From: Ziziphus jujuba
Taxonomy: Eukaryota; Streptophyta; Magnoliopsida; Rosales; Rhamnaceae
DNA length: 64,000 bases
Assembly (NCBI RefSeq): GCF_031755915.1
Contig: NC_083387.1
Location: 18,125,001-18,189,000, forward strand
Direction of reading: 5' to 3'
Shown one piece after another: positions 1 to 10,959 of this stretch (position 1 is its first letter; every line of letters starts with the position of its first letter). The notes beneath the pieces were generated by a model that did not search any database, was not told the DNA's origin, and saw only the letters and a program-made list of their open reading frames with translations. The translations under genes and the position numbers were made by a program.

Positions 1-630
1 GAAACTATCTTTTATCTTGGTTTTTATTTGTTTATTTGCTGGACAAATTAAGTAAGGAAAGCTGGTATTCTATTGGTTCAATTGTAAATTAATTAATTCC
101 TAATTCAAAATAAAGGAATTAATTAATTCAAATTACCTTAGGAAAGGATTGAAAGTCAACCAACACCATTGTTTCCTTATCACTATGGCGGGTTTTAACC
201 TAGTGTTTTAGGGTTTTGTTTTATGCATCTTAGCCTATTTAAAGGCTTATTTTCTCAATAAAATTTAATACATTATTCATACAGAAGATTGTTTGTGAGA
301 AAAAGTTTTATTTGTTCTCTTTGAACACCTAAAACACTTAATAGGCTTATTTTCTCAATAAAATTTATTACATTATTCATACAGAAAACTAATTGTGAGA
401 AAGAATTCTCTTTGTTCTCTTTGAACACCTAAAACACTTAATAGAAATCAAGTATTTTAGTTTGACTTATCAATAGGACATCCATCACCTATTGTGGTGT
501 CTTCATCATATACTAAGGTTTCTAATCACAAATTGATCAGGGGTTAAGGTTTCCATTAGAATCTAAATATAATTAAGATCTGGGCTAATATAATATGAGT
601 TTAGGAGCAAGTTGACCTAGGTTCTTATCA
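1..630 (+). repeat. Gy-1 5' LTR (3' portion only)
   Basis: It aligns by eye with 5466-5997 and ends in the family terminus TATCA just before a primer-site-like sequence. It carries a private tandem duplication of 100 bases: the block starting at 243 (AGGCTTATTTTCTCAATA) begins again at 343. The LTR at 4867-5997 has this block once. Confidence 0.9.
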
Positions 631-632
631 TT

Positions 633-645
633 TAGTATCAGAGTC
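633..645 (+). other. Gy-1 primer binding site (degenerate)
   Basis: TAGTATCAGAGTC lies two bases after the LTR end. The intact family member has TGGTATCAGAGC, complementary to the 3' end of initiator methionine tRNA. Two changes suggest it no longer primes well. Confidence 0.75.
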
Positions 646-1771
646 GAATTTTGTTCAGGTTTGATCTATCTTATTCGTTTTATTTTGTTTTGTGTTAATC
701 TGCAATTTTAGAATTAAGATACGACTGCTTCTATCTTCTTCACATTCTACATTTAAAAAAAAAAAAAAAAAAAAAACAGATTTTTTTTTCTTCTAGCCGA
801 ATTTGTTCCTTGTTTTATCTAAATTTTTGCTTCCTAGTTTGTTGGTTGGTTTGCATATTAGTTCTTAGTAATTTGGTTTATTGTTGATTTTTTTTTTCCT
901 GTTTTAATTTTAAATTTGTTGCATTCATATATTCAAAAAAAAAAAAAAAAAAAGGAGTTTGAGAACATACTGAAAGTTTGTCTCGAGTTTGGGGGAAATT
1001 TAGACTTTGGATTACAATTTTGGTGTTGTTTCTTGCTGCTAGAGTTTTTATTTACAATCTATGAGTGATTTAAAAAATAAAATAAAAAAAAGAAGAAGAA
1101 AAGCCGAATATAAAAAAAAAAAAAAAAAAAAAAAAGATCTACACATAGATAGGTTTGTGGAAGGTTGAAAAATTGAGTTTGTTTTGTTGTGGAATTTCAG
1201 TTGTGATTATTTGGAGTTGCTGTTATTCATTCTATATAGCTACTGGAGATTTGAATTTTGAGTGCTAAAATTTTTTGGATTAAAATTGGTAAAGAATTTT
1301 AAACAAAAACTTAAAATTACAATAACGACAACCAACAACTTTTGCATATTTTGTTCGAATTATTTTTTGTTCGTTGTTTGAATCTCTTTTTCATATTTTA
1401 TCCTTGAATTATTGGCCCTTAATATTCTAATTTATCCCTTGTTAAATTCAAAAATTTACCTTGCTAATTTACCTTGTTTTTGGTTAGTTAGACCGAGATT
1501 ATGTTTTATCAATTCACTTGGTATTTGCTTGTTTTAGTTGCTTTTTTATTGACAAGTTTAATTAAGGTATACTTGTAATCCAATTGCTGTTTTGAGTGTC
1601 TTTTAATAAAACTTTGAGATATTCTTGTGAGTGGAAAAAGGCAAGAGAGTGCGAGCTTAAAAGAGGATCAAAAGCCGAAACTAGTGTGCAAACACGAGTG
1701 CCAAGACCTTCTTTGAGTGAAACACGTGAGAAAGTGGTTTTGGTAAGAATTTTTGTGTTATTTATACTAAC

Positions 1772-3072
1772 ATGGCAGATTCAAGAATGAGAAAAGGAGA
1801 TGGCTCATTAAGAATTAATGAAGAGGAATCCTTGGGTTTAAGGGTGAATCTCGAGCAACAAAAAGTGGAGGTGAACCTACCAACATGATGGCGATCTTGG
1901 AACAACTCCAAAGGATGAATGCTCGCTTTGATCACCTAGATTAAAGAATGGACAAATATGAGAATTCACAAGGTGGCCAAATCCTATGGATTTCAATGGA
2001 GGCCGAGGACAAGGTCGAGGAGGCCGTGTATGTCCTAGGGTACGATTTGAGGAAGGTAATTTTGGAGACAATATAGAGGAGGAGTTTGATGATATTTTTA
2101 CATTCCAAGAAAGGAAAAATCATGGGAGACAAGTTAGAAAGGAAGCTGATGACCTTCGAAATATTAAGGTCAATACGCTGCCTTTTATGGGAAAGAGTGA
2201 TCCGGAGGCTTACCTAGAGTGGGAGGAGGGAACAGAGATGATATGTGATTGCCACAACTATTCTGAGGCAAAGAAGCTTAAATTGGCTGCTTTGGAATTT
2301 GGACATTATGCATTCCAATGGTGGACTAATGAGCAAGGTACCCAAAGGAGAGTTGGTGATGAATTAATTACTACTTGGCGAAAAATGAAAGGAGCCATGA
2401 GAAAGAGATTTGTGCCGACTCACTACCATAGGTTGTTGCATCAAAACTTTAATCATTAATACAAGGGAGTAAGACTATAGAGGACTACTACAAAGAGACG
2501 GAGATGCTCATGATGAGATTAAGTATGAATGAGGATCGAGAGGTAACTATGGCACAGTTTTTGGGTGGTTTGAATCGTGAGATAGCCAACAATTGGAGTT
2601 ACAACAATATGTAGATTTGGAGGAGATGCTTCATGTAGCCATCGATATTGAAAACCAATTCAAAAGGAAGGGTACAAGCTCTTAGTTTGGAGGTGTTTCA
2701 AACAACGGGAAGACTAATTCAAGTGTTTGGAGAACCAGTCCCATATATGACACACAAGCCAAAACCAAAGCAAGGAGAAGAGAGCTCCACTCAGCCAAGG
2801 AAGGATACAAGGCCAAATTCAACTCAAGCACCAAAGTTGGAAGGTATATCTTATCCTAAATCCTCAAGAACTAGAGATATTGTTTGTTTTAAGTGCCAGG
2901 GACAAGGATATATTGCCAACCAATGCCTGAATAGAAGAATTATGGTGCTAAAAGGTAATGGAGAGTTGGAGTTCGAAAGTGAGGAATCCAAAACTGAAAC
3001 TGATTTTGTAAATAAAGCAATTGAAGATGAGGAGCAAAAAGAAACCGAGACACTTAAAGCCTTAAAGGCTTA
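1772..3072 (+). pseudogene. Gy-1 gag pseudogene
   Basis: The family start (Met-Ala-Asp-Ser) is at 1772. The frame soon breaks and resumes in pieces at 1986-2459 and 2648-3070. The capsid-like core ([21 protein letters not shown]) matches residues near 160 of the intact Gy-A protein with few changes. The zinc knuckle near 2885-2926 has its histidine changed to tyrosine (CFKCQGQGYIANQC), so zinc binding should fail. An in-frame stop at 3070-3072 separates it from the protease. Confidence 0.88.
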
Positions 3073-3073
3073 A

Positions 3074-4614
3074 TTGAGCTTGGTTGCAGGGAGGGTTCTA
3101 ACTGTATATAAAGATGAATATCAAGTCCAAAGAGAGAACATCTTCCACATCCAATGTGAAGATCAAGGTAAAATTTATAGTATGATAATTGATAGTGGAA
3201 GTTATGCTAATGTAATTAGTAATGTGGTAGTTGAGAAATTAGGCTTAACAACCATTAAACATCCCAAATCATATAGATTACAATGGCTTAATGATAGTGG
3301 TGAGATGAAAGTAAACAAATAAGCCAAGGTAAAATTCAGCATTGATAAATATGTGGATGTTATTTGATATGATGTTGTTCCCATGCATGTTGGCCATATT
3401 TTATTAGGTAGGCCATGGAAATTAGATAAAGACGTCATACACTATGGTAGAAAGAATACCATTGTATTCCAATTTGAAGGTAAAAAGATTAAGCTTGAGC
3501 CATTAACTCCAAAGGAAGTATTTGGAGACCAATTACAAATGAACAAAGGAGGGAGGCTAAGCGGCTCAAGGAGAAGTCAAGCATGGCATCCATCGTTTCA
3601 CCATTTATCCAATGGGGCATGGCCGAAGATCCACATTAAGGTAAGTGTTCTAAACACGAGAATGAGGGAAATAAGAGAGATAAAGCCAAGAGGGAGAAAC
3701 AATTTGAAAAAGCTAAGAGCATGAGAGAGAAAAAAAAATCCGAAAGAGGAAAAGAAAAAGAAAAATTTTTATCTTAGCCTAGGTGAGGTTAAAAAGACAA
3801 TCTTGAGTGATAAATCATTGATGGTCATGATTTATAAAGATGTTTACCTAAATGATCAACCTAACCTTGAAGAGCTTGAATTGCCAAGTTCTATTTCTTC
3901 TCTTTCGTAAGAATTTAACGATGTCTTTCCAAAGGAGATTCCATGTGGTTTACCACCTAATTGAGGGATTGAACATCAAATTGATTTTATTCCTAGAGCT
4001 GAAATTCCTATAGGCCTGCATATAAAAGCAATCCCAAGGAAACAAAGAAGCTACAGAGCTAGGTAAGTGAATTGCTTGAAAAGGGTTATATTCGTGAAAG
4101 CATGAGTCCGTATGCTGTCCCTATTTTATTAGTACCTAAGAAAGATGGATCATGGCGTATGTGTGAAGATTGTAGAGCCATAAATAATATAACTATTAAA
4201 TATAGGCATCCAATTCATAGGTTAGATGATATGCTTGATGAATTACATGGTGCATGCATGTTTACTAAAATTGACCTTAGAAGCAGGTATCATCAAATTA
4301 GGATGAAAGAGGGTGATGAATGGAAAACCGCATTTAAAACTAAATATGGATTATATGAGTGGTTAGTAATGCTTTTTGGTTTAACTAATGTACCTAGCAC
4401 TTTCATGAGATTAATGAACCCTGTTATGCGTTCGTTCATTGGTAAATTTGTGGTTGCTTACTTTGATGATAATCTTGTATATAGTAGAGACTTAGATGAT
4501 CATGTAGGAATCTTAGGTTAGTTTTAGAAGTACTTAGGAAAGAAATATTATTTACTAATATTAAAAAATGTGATTTTTACTGAAATGAGCTTGTATTTTT
4601 AGGATTTGTTGTGA
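3074..4614 (+). pseudogene. Gy-1 protease and reverse transcriptase pseudogene
   Basis: A retropepsin-like core (MIIDSGSYANVIS, near 3181-3220) is followed by a broken linker. Reverse transcriptase is readable from about 4072: [26 protein letters not shown] and the catalytic YFDD at 4459-4470, with the catalytic aspartates kept. The frame is interrupted by stops before 4072 and by a frameshift near 4520. Homology ends near 4615 in a phrase that matches FLGFVV of Gy-A. From there the sequence jumps directly to the GDWVW region at the pol C-terminus. Confidence 0.88.
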
Positions 4615-4866
4615 TATTGTTTTACCCAAGAGATTGGGTTTGAATACTCTTAAGAAAGAAGAGTTTTCCAAAACAACGAAAGTAAAAGCTTATGCTTCAA
4701 GGAGATGGATCTTTTCAAGTTTTGGAGAGAATTAATGAAAACGCCTGCAAGCTTGACTCCAGGTGAGTATAATGTGAGTGCTACCTTTACTATTGCTGAT
4801 TTATCTTCATTTGTTGCAGGTGATGAACTTGATTTGAGGACAAAGTCCTTTTCAAGAGTAGGGGAA
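4615..4866 (+). pseudogene. Gy-1 pol C-terminal remnant and polypurine tract
   Basis: After the deletion junction the translation resembles the stretch after integrase in Gy-A ([14 protein letters not shown]) and continues to DLRT, with frameshifts. AAGAGTAGGGGAA at about 4854-4866 is the polypurine tract abutting the 3' LTR. The junction itself is the same as in Gy-B near 20000. Confidence 0.8.
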
Positions 4867-5997
4867 TGATGAGAATCCACCCTTATCCGTACAACCGACT
4901 ATCTGCTGGAATGCTAATCCTGTACAAATGAAGACGAGATCAATCACGAGGGCACAAGCTAAGATATTCAAGGACAAACTGGTTAGTTCCATCCAAGAAG
5001 TGATTCAATCTTAAGAGGACATGACAATACCAGAAAATCCAAAACCCGTCTTATGTATCCAGGTTATGAAGGCTAAAATGGACCCTGCAAGTTGTTTTGG
5101 TGCTTCTATGGACTTCAAGCGGCAAGGAATGGATTCAACACTTTATAAAGTCAATTGATATCACTAAGAGGCCACGAAATCGTATCAAGGCAGAAGAAAA
5201 AGCATCCAAATTCAGTTTGTGCACATAAGCTTTCTTTTTGGCAGAAAATGCTCATTTTGGTGCTGGTTTTGACTTCTTCTGTTGTTGCGAGTTTGACTTA
5301 TTCCAATCAAAGGGAAATGTATGGGAATCATTATTAATCCTATTTGGCATCTTACATGGCATATGGGAGCTGATTTGGAGGCTAAACTAGCTAAAGATTG
5401 GTTAAAGATAGCGTAGTTGTCGACTAGTCAACTACTTTCCTAATTTAAGTTTGACTTTTTGTTTTAGGAAACTATCTTTTAGTTTGGTTTTTCTTTGTTT
5501 ATTTGTTGAACAGATTAACTTAAGAAAGTTAATATTTTATTATTTCAATTGTAAATTAATTAATTCCTAATTCAAAATAAAGAAATTAGTTAATTCAAAT
5601 TAAATTAGGAAATGATTGAAATTCGGCCAACACCATTGTTTCCTTATCACTATGGCCAGTTTTAACCTAGTTTGTTAGGATTTTGTTTTATAAACCTTAA
5701 TCTATTTAAAGCCTTATTTTTTCAATAGAATTCAGTACATTATTCATATAAAAAATTAATTGTGAGAATGAATTCTCTTTGTTCTTTTTGAACACCTAAA
5801 ACACTTAATAGAAATCAAGTATTTTAGTTTGACTCATCAATAGGATATCCATCACCTATTGTGACATCTTCATCATATACCAAGGTTTGTAATCACAAGT
5901 TGATTAGGGGTTAAGGTTTCCATTAGAATCTGAACATAATTAAGATCTGGGCTAATATAATACGGGTTTTGGAGTAAGTCGATCTAGGTTCATATCA
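4867..5997 (+). repeat. Gy-1 3' LTR
   Basis: It begins TGATGAGAATCCACCC, directly after the polypurine tract, and ends in CATATCA; length 1131. It carries the family inverted repeat AATTAATTAATTCCT...GGAATTAGTTAATT near 5553-5598 and a TATTTAAAG box near 5702. In the intact relative the first 300 bases of this LTR are coding; here that frame is broken. Confidence 0.93.
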
Positions 5998-7410
5998 ACA
6001 TGTCTGATTGTTCTCACTTTTACATACGCAAGCAACCAGTAGAAACAATCAACTGTTAACATCTAAATAGATAGCTAACAGAAGATTCCCACCATATGGT
6101 CCAGTCAAATGGCACCATCTAACCCAATAAATGGCCTACATCCCTTTAATCCTTTTTTCTATGCTGCAAAGCTATGAAAAAATCTTTGAAAATGTGCTCC
6201 TCATTTGGGAAAGGTCTAATAGCCTACGAAATGGCCATAAAACTTGGATTTCTAATCTAGACAGTGTTGCCATACCTATATAGCATATCATACATGACAG
6301 CGTGATTACATCCTATTCTATCAAGAGATTTTCTTTTTGCTCTATAAATTCTTTGCCTATTGCACTCCACCCTATACTTCATCTTAATTTCTCAACTAGT
6401 GTATCTATTGTCATTTTAGGATCTATCTTAACTTCCCAATCAAACTTCTTAACAATCCAAGTTAAAATTACCTCATTACTCTTAGCCTTTCTCAAACATA
6501 TATGTACTTCATAATAACTTTTAATTTGAAATTTCTTCCCGTCAGCCATTAGTGAAGCATAAATCCTCCACTTGCAGATAAGGTCAACACATGTGGCAAT
6601 CACTCTAGCTTTCTCATTTTTTTTATTTCACAAGCTTAAATCCTTTGTATTGTATAATCCTTTAGGACAAACCTAAAGTGATAAACATCATCACAAACTT
6701 GCCCCACTTCAAACTAAATTTCCATACCCATAGAAGGCATATGAAATTCTTTTCTTCTCATTAATAGAGCTACCTTTTGATAATGGAGTATTTTCTTCTG
6801 ATTCACTACCTAATGCATCGTTATTATTAGTCCCAGACTCATTACTTGACCAAGCATCCACACCACTATTGTTTTCCTAAACAATTGGTGGATGGTCATT
6901 ATATCCTTCACCTTCATCATCCTCATTCCAATTGAATACGCCATCTACCTTTTCACCGTCATTTGTATCATCACCTTCATCTGTTACCCTCACCTTATCC
7001 ATAACTTCATGTTGCTAAGGATTTTGTGACTAAGTTTGAGGTTCATATTCAACATCAAGATCCGGTTTTTATTCAAGAATTGGAAAATATGGAGGTGAAG
7101 GAAATATTTGTTGGCTATCATCAATGTCCAAAGGAATGATTTCTAAATGAACATGGATAACCTTCTGCTCCTTCTCAAACAACTTAAAAACATCCAATAA
7201 CTCTTTATCGTTATTCACCTTTACTTTTCTACCATTTTTCTAAGGCAATTCAACCTTAATATCTATATTCTTTAGAGGTACCAATTTTTTATAGCCAAAT
7301 CCTAAAATAGTTACGTCATTTATCATACAAGTTAGGTTGTATTTATTAGAATCCATCCACATGCCCTCATGTTCTATCCCCATGAAGTAAATATACATTT
7401 CAAATATCAT
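5998..7410 (-). pseudogene. MuDR-like (MULE) transposase pseudogene, N-terminal part
   Basis: Read on the minus strand from the ATG at 7408-7410. First comes a PB1-like opening (MIFEMYIYFMGIEHEGMW), then an acidic stretch rich in Asp, Glu, Asn and Ser (about 6780-7000). Then comes the plant MULE transposase N-terminal domain, best at 6603-6379 with KWRIYASLMADGKKFQIKSY. The trace then enters the DDE-domain start (like GCRPFIGLDGA, near 6150-6100) and is cut at 5998 by Gy-1. Several stops and frame changes are present, so it is not functional. Family assignment rests on motif recall. Confidence 0.72.
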
Positions 7411-7737
7411 CTTGCCTAATAAGAAAAAAATAATTAAACTAGTAACTCTAGTAACTTTACAAAGATTACATACATCAACAGCACATAAATACTCCAGATA
7501 TACATTTTAGATAGCAATTCATATACTAATTGCACATAACTACAAAGTCAACAGAGTATTATACATATTCATGTCATAAATTAATTCCACACTATAACAC
7601 AACAAATCACATGAAATCACTACTCTACATACATGTTTAGATAGCTATTACTAAACTAATTCATATATAAATTTACAATTGTACATATGCATTTAAATAC
7701 ATATACCATAGCATTTATATCACATGTGCATTCAAAT

Positions 7738-7762
7738 CACACACACACACACACACACACAT
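7738..7762. repeat. (CA)n microsatellite
   Basis: An uninterrupted run of about 12 CA units followed by ATATATGC. Confidence 0.95.
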
Positions 7763-8046
7763 ATATGCATTCATATACCAAAAAGCATCAGAACACATCA
7801 TTGTTCTAAATTATCCTTCTGAAAGAGAAAAAAAAAAAAAAACTAATGCACAAAAGAGATACATTGATAAACATTTAGCATTTTAGAGTATTGATCAAGG
7901 TATAAATACTAATAAAAGTTGGATGCCTAAGAATGTTTACTAAATTTTGAACGATAAGAAAACTGTTACTCTTTTTACTACAACTATAAAATACATTTTA
8001 TTTGAAAAAATTTAAGTAATGAAGCAAGTTTTATCATTACAAAATT

Positions 8047-8081
8047 AATATATATAGATATATATATATATATATATATAG

Positions 8082-8112
<31 letters not shown>

Positions 8113-8113
8113 A
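8047..8113. repeat. (TA)n microsatellite, interrupted
   Basis: About 67 bases of TA dinucleotides with two GATA and one GTA interruptions. Confidence 0.95.
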
Positions 8114-9226
8114 AATAAATAGAGTATGAAAATTATAATAACTAAGCTATGATGACATCTACTAATTTTTCAATCGTATCATAGCCTAAGAACCTTAAAT
8201 AATGAAATCAATTAAGTAGAGTTGTATACAAACAGATAAAAAAATATATTCAAATATTACAAATCAACCCTATAATCCAAGACCCACATTGGAATTTATA
8301 GGCAATATTTAGTAGATCAAGAATATTCCCAAAAATACGAAATCTATAATAAAAAAGATCAAAGAATACCTAAATCCACAAACAAAAAGATCAATGAAAA
8401 ATATCAAACAAAATGGAACAAATATAAAAATCAATAAGAAAAAAGTTTACCTTAATATCAGAAAGCTTGAATAAAAAAATACCCCGAAAAACTATACAAA
8501 TCAAAAGAAAGAGAAGAAGTTGTAGAATATCATAACCCAAACTGCAAAATTATCCAAAAAAGAAAAATTACAATTCAAACAAAGATTACTAGGACAAATG
8601 CTTACCTCTTATTTCATTCATGCATCTGGTCACTCCACTTCCTCATCTGTTTTAGAGTAAAATTATGGTAAGAATTGAAAGGATTGAAGATGAGTGCTTG
8701 TAAAGATAACACGTCTTGAGAGAGAAAATTAGAGGAAAATGCTTTTGTGAATGGAGGGAAAATGAAGGATGGATTGGGTTGTATCTCATGATTGCTCAAC
8801 TCTCAAAGCTAATAAGACATGAAGCTTCCATAAAAAACTTCATATAGTTCCCAAAATTTAAAGACTAATTTTATCATTTTTTATATAAAAATATGTATAA
8901 ATTGTCCTAAACACCCTTTAACCGTCAAAATCAACGTAAATCCATTAATGGCATGAGGATAAATGATGATAAGTGATGAAAATTGAAATATATAGGGTCT
9001 GAATGTAATTATCTCAAACCTCATGGGTGTTTTTTTATATTAACCCTATATCTATATATATATGAGAATAGAGAAATTTAATATCATAACAATTACTATA
9101 AATACTTTAATATTATGATCAATAGCCAAGTCATAAATCAGAATAATGAGTTCTTCATTACCTTGAACATAATAAAAGTAACCAAATATTTATAAACATA
9201 CATATACTAATATAGATAAAACATAA

Positions 9227-10361
9227 TGATGCGAATCCACCCGAGACTGTTCGACCGACAACCGGCTGGGGTGCTGACCCAATACAAATGAAGGTGGGAC
9301 CGATCACTAGGGCCCAAGCCAAGAAGTTCAAGGACAATCTTGCTGTCTTCATACAAGGAATAAGTCATAGTCAAGAGGGGTTGGTCATATCTAAAGAACC
9401 AAGGCCTGTTTTACTCATACAAGCAATAGAAGCCAAAACAGGGCCGGGTGACGTTTTTGGTGACAATAAGGAGGCCGGCTTGTATGAATTGGAACCCCAT
9501 CCTTATTGGTTCAATTCATATAGAGGATGAGTCATAGAAACCAGCCAAAGCAGCTTCAAAGCTGACCAACAAGGTGGTTTGCGCACAAGGGGAAGAAAAG
9601 GCCGGATTTGCTGTATTCCTTGCTGGCTTTATTGTATTTTACTGTATTAGCCTTTTCTCATACTTCCAAGCAAGGGCAACGTCAGGAACTTCACAATAAG
9701 CTTATTTGGCATCCCACAAAGACTATTGAAGCTTATTTGGAGTCCAATTGGATCAGAGAAGGGTCATTACCAACATAGCTGAAATTTACCATTTTTCAGT
9801 TTCCTAATTTGTTCTTACTTTTTGTTTTAGGAAACTACCATTACTTTTAGGTTTTTATTTATTTATTTTCTGGACAAATAACTTTAGGAAGGTTTTTATT
9901 TTATTATTTCCATTGTAAATTAATTAATTCCTAATTCAAAATAAAGGAATTAATTAATCAAATTTAGTTTAGGAAACTTAGTTTAGGACATATTAGAATT
10001 CGGTCAAGTTTCCTAATTCCTATAGGAGTCTGGTTTTGAATTACTTTTTTAGGGTTTATTTTGTTTCTTTTAAAGGCTTATTTTTCAATAAGAATACAAT
10101 TTTGATTTGATTGAGAAAATACTTGTGAGATTAATTATCTCTTTGTTCTTTAAGAACACCTAAAATACCATTAGAGGATTGGTTGTTTTAGCTTGACTTA
10201 TCAATAGGTTTTCCATCCCCTATTGTGGCGTCTACATTATACCAAGGTTTCTAACCATAGGTTGGTTAGGGGTTGAGGACTATCCATTAGAACTTGAACT
10301 TAATTAAAATCCGGGCTAATATAATACGGGTTTAGGAGCAGGTCGTCCTAGGTTCGTATCA
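9227..10361 (+). repeat. Solo LTR of the Gy-A family
   Basis: It starts TGATGCGAATCCACCCGAG and ends GGTTCGTATCA, as the LTRs of Gy-A do. It is flanked by the 5-base duplication CATAA (9222-9226 and 10362-10366) with no internal sequence. Hence it is a solo LTR left by recombination between two LTRs. The coding start of the LTR is still open from 9288 to 9530 ([20 protein letters not shown]...), unusual for a dead copy. Length 1135. Confidence 0.96.
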
Positions 10362-10366
10362 CATAA

Positions 10367-10600
10367 GCTGGAAGAAATTACCCATATAAACTTCAATCAT
10401 TTGGAATAAAATTAATAGGCATCAACTTCAATTGGAAAATTCGACTAACTAATCATCATAATTCATGAATATAAAATTCTTGATAAAAAATTAGGCAATA
10501 TAATATACTAATTCATCACCTACACATAAGACAAATATATATATATATATATATGCCACCATAAAATAAATTCAACTTTTATTAATAATACATATATATA
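10367..10600. other. AT-rich spacer with TA runs
   Basis: No gene seen. (TA)n runs occur at about 10531-10552, 10590-10608 and 10616-10636. They lie where the LINE 3' end should be and obscure its boundary and target duplication. Confidence 0.6.
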
Positions 10601-10959
10601 TATATATTTCTTATCTATATATATATATATATATATGTAGATAAAAAATGATTATTAGGAACTACTAAAGGTAGAGACATCCCAACTATGTTGTCATCTT
10701 TTTAACCAAAACCAAGAGCCTAGTAAAATATTATTAAAAAGAAGGAAAAAGTATACAAAGGAGAAGAAAATAAAGAAGAGTGGATACCTATCTAGCCTCA
10801 TTAAGACCTCTAAAAAGAAAAACCCAAAAAGAAAAACCAAAAGGAGAAAATGTTTTAGGAGAAAAAGTGTATCAGATTATAAAAATCTAAAATAATCATC
10901 CCCATGGATGTTTGAAAAATGAGAACTATAACAAAGAGAAGGAAGCTAAAAAAAGCACT

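Larger units (their letters stand above)
1..5997 (+). mobile_element. Gy-1: decayed, internally deleted Ty3/gypsy element (right part)
   Basis: This is a gypsy LTR retrotransposon truncated by the window edge. Position 1 corresponds to about position 5466 of its own 3' LTR, so roughly 600 bases lie outside. Order: partial 5' LTR, degenerate primer site, long leader, gag, protease, reverse transcriptase, polypurine tract, 3' LTR. RNase H and integrase are missing: the coding trace jumps near 4615 from the end of reverse transcriptase to the C-terminal part of pol. Many stops and frameshifts make it dead. It is the same family as the intact element at 27775-36021. It sits in a MULE transposase gene whose remnant starts at 5998. 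The left target duplication lies outside the window, so ACATG at 5998-6002 cannot be confirmed as the duplication. Confidence 0.92.
7411..9046. other. Non-coding flank of the MULE remnant
   Basis: I see no gene here; short frames such as 8799-8614 (minus) have no recognisable content. It holds a (CA)n run and a long (TA)n run. The last 50 bases (about 8996-9047) form a sequence ending in GGGTGTTTTTTTATATTAACCCT. This resembles plant MULE terminal inverted repeats, but the partner end is outside the window or destroyed, so it is only a candidate. Confidence 0.4.
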
